Assembly (NCBI GenBank): GCA_015679605.1
Contig: JAAAVE010000258.1
Location: 5,043-24,859, forward strand
Length of the DNA stretch: 19,817 nt
Origin: Podila epigama
Lineage: Eukaryota > Mortierellomycota > Mortierellomycetes > Mortierellales > Mortierellaceae
Direction of reading: 5' to 3'
Every line of letters starts with the position of its first letter. Within the stretch, counting starts at the first letter, position 1. This document shows, piece by piece, positions 18,818 through 19,817 of the stretch. The position numbers were made by a program, and so were the translations under genes. The notes under the pieces were generated by a model that was not told where the DNA came from, did no database searches, and worked only from the letters and a program-made list of their open reading frames with translations.

Positions 18818-18889
18818 TCCTTGGTAGTATAGTGGTGAGTATCTCCGCCTGTCACGCGGAAGACCGGGGTTCAATTCCCCGCCAAGGAG
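18818..18889 (+). tRNA. tRNA-Asp (anticodon GTC)
   Basis: The 72-nt sequence folds as a complete cloverleaf. Acceptor TCCTTGG pairs with CCAAGGA, with discriminator G at 18889. The anticodon stem CCGC/GCGG holds the loop CTGTCAC with GTC at 18851-18853. The T arm is CGGGG/CCCCG around TTCAATT. The internal A box (TAGTATAGTGG) and B box (GGTTCAATTCC) are intact, and no intron is present. A T-rich Pol III terminator follows. It should be a functional nuclear gene delivering aspartate at GAC/GAT codons. The encoded CCA is absent, as normal in eukaryotes. Confidence 0.97.
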
Positions 18890-18890
18890 C

Positions 18891-18899
18891 TTTCTTTTT
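18891..18899 (+). terminator. RNA polymerase III terminator of tRNA-Asp
   Basis: TTTCTTTTT starts two bases past the discriminator base. The five-T run is sufficient for Pol III termination. Confidence 0.85.
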
Positions 18900-18928
18900 G
18901 CACTCGCACACGATCTGTTGCACAACCT

Positions 18929-18944
18929 TTTCCTAATTAGGAAA
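18929..18944. promoter_or_regulatory. perfect 16-bp palindrome matching a MADS-box (Mcm1/SRF) site
   Basis: TTTCCTAATTAGGAAA is a perfect inverted repeat. Its core CCTAATTAGG fits both the SRF CArG box CC(A/T)6GG and the yeast Mcm1 P-box, whose symmetrical form it closely resembles. It lies 30 bp past the tRNA terminator and just before a short unrecognised open frame, so the regulated gene, if any, is unclear. Confidence 0.4.
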
Positions 18945-19273
18945 TGATACCCTTAACACCCAGAACTCCTCTCGGTATTCTTCATCGGGGGCCAATTTTT
19001 TGCCTTGATCCTAGGTACCCAGCATTTAACGAATGCCAGCATACTGGTACTTGGTGTTTAGCACGGGGCTTCTCAGGACGACGTTGTCACAGAATCACTC
19101 AGTGTGATATGGAAATTGTGTATTTTGCAAAAGAAATTAAGCTACGAAAACTATTTAAACTTGTGCTCGTGACAGATGTGTTCCAAGATATGTGTGAACA
19201 ATATTGGGCACAAAATAAAGAGGTCGAAGAAGGACCTGTTTATTATGGACACATATTATTTATATGTGTCTGA
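18944..19273 (+). pseudogene. unrecognised gene fragment, possible
   Basis: The frame of 109 residues ends at TGA 19271-19273. The first half looks non-coding, while the second half (CDMEIVYFAKEIKLRKLF, then TDVFQDMCEQYWAQNKEVEEG) has the balanced composition of a real helical protein. Just past the stop, the same frame continues LSKRHQYI, which matches the end of copy A of the short repeat. I infer a decayed end of a repeated gene or transposon, but do not recognise the family. It could equally be a chance frame. Confidence 0.25.
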
Positions 19274-19300
19274 CTATCTAAACGCCACCAATATATTATA
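19214..19300 (+). repeat. short dispersed repeat, copy B
   Basis: It is the counterpart of 16803-16868, with the same ordered blocks AAAGAGG, AAGGACCTGTTT, ATGTGT and CTATCTAAACGCCACCAATA. It carries about 20 extra bp that complete the 19248-19270 hairpin. Its right end overlaps the stop of the minus-strand frame at 19276-19274. Confidence 0.6.
19248..19270. repeat. 9-bp stem hairpin within repeat copy B
   Basis: GACACATAT and ATATGTGTC pair perfectly around a 5-nt TATTT loop. Copy A keeps only the right arm in altered form, so the hairpin arose in B or was lost in A. Confidence 0.7.
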
Positions 19301-19609
19301 ATGTGGACTGGGTAGCCCGGGTGCCACTGCCGTAGCCTCTTCAAAGTTCTTCTTTGCGTTCCGACGCTTGTTCAGCCGATTCTCGGCTTCTTCTGCCATC
19401 ATGTCGTCATAGCACTGTTGCCAGATGCGTTTGATATGAGAGCGCTTGGCTGTGACAAGATTGTGCGCGATGTTCCGAATCAATTGCGGAACTTGCGCGT
19501 CGCGTACTGTCAAAAAAAATTTTGCAGGTGTCGTCTCCTCTACTTCTGTTATCCCGTAGAAATTCCGTGCGACAGAATCCTTTGACGCTCCAGAGATGCG
19601 GCGGCTCAT
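19274..19609 (-). pseudogene. unrecognised protein fragment, possibly decayed gene
   Basis: The minus frame of 111 residues ends at TAG 19276-19274. Residues about 20-90 look genuinely coding: VEETTPAKFFLTVRDAQ, then a basic helical region with IRNIAHNLVTAKRSHIKR and an acidic/basic coiled-coil-like stretch (AEEAENRLNKRRNAKKN). The same frame upstream holds a Pro-rich stretch from an ATG near 19710 but is broken by two TGA codons near 19650. A second frame (residues SSFSPYFLDEPPHLWS) is open across that break. This suggests a frameshift or an unrecognised intron. No known domain is evident. It may be a transposon-derived or lineage-specific gene. Confidence 0.35.
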
Positions 19610-19817
19610 CCAGAAAGTATGGTGAAAATGAAGAGGGCTCGGTCAAAGTCAACTTGAAGCGCGTGGTTTGTTGGCGTTTGCGCTTTTGCGATGCGCTGGT
19701 GTTGGAGTTGGGGGTGCAGGTGGCACCGATGTCATGGTCCGAAATATGTCTCTGTGCCGCATCAAATTAAATGAAAAGAAGAATTAGTGATCGGGTTATG
19801 CTTATTAAAAAAAAAAA
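19610..19817. other. window edge, possible 5' part of the minus-strand fragment
   Basis: On the minus strand this contains TCACTAAT, a T/C-rich tract and CACAG near 19755, which could be an intron end, followed by ATG-starting Pro-rich sequence. The plus strand ends with eleven A at 19807-19817. Nothing firmer can be said. Confidence 0.25.

Overview
The window looks like nuclear DNA of a filamentous, probably early-diverging fungus. A Mortierella-like mucoromycote is my best guess, but the sequence does not prove it. Reasons: large proteins full of poly-Q/N and S/T/P tracts, GT-AG introns of 77-293 nt with CTAAC/TTAAC-type branch sites, AATAAA poly(A) signals, T/C-rich promoters, a eukaryotic tRNA-Asp with internal Pol III boxes, and a Ty3/Gypsy retrotransposon remnant.

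Left part (1-9053). The 3' end of a plus-strand gene (1-288) converges on a minus-strand gene (2642 down to 521) that I reconstruct as three phase-0 exons. Its protein carries two tandem HRDC-like domains and a C-terminal tail with three Q-P-x-W motifs, and no visible helicase or nuclease. This gene is divergent from a very large intronless plus-strand gene (3831-9053, 1740 aa) for a pentatricopeptide-repeat (PPR) protein, probably mitochondrial. The roughly 1.2 kb between them is a shared promoter/5' UTR region.

Middle part (9054-16569). After an intergenic region with a degenerate ~10-bp minisatellite lies a four-exon plus-strand gene (10220-16569, 1939 aa as spliced). It encodes an SH3 domain, an RA/ubiquitin-like domain split by intron 2, a second folded block, long disordered tracts and a short C-terminal helix completed across the last intron. 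It looks like a cortical or polarity scaffold.

Right part (16570-19817) is repeat-rich. It holds a 262-bp LTR with perfect 7-bp inverted ends (17224-17485), attached to a minus-strand Ty3/Gypsy pol remnant. The remnant keeps the integrase HHCC zinc finger and the DD35E triad, but has a frameshift and an internal deletion. A ~148-bp foldback element sits at its truncated end. An intact tRNA-Asp(GTC) follows, then a perfect 16-bp MADS-box-type palindrome, two diverged copies of a short repeat, and one or two unrecognised gene fragments.

The genes do not form an evident pathway. No CRISPR array, biosynthetic cluster or operon is present. The most distinctive items are the tandem HRDC-like protein, the SH3-RA scaffold, and the nested remnant/foldback/tRNA region.
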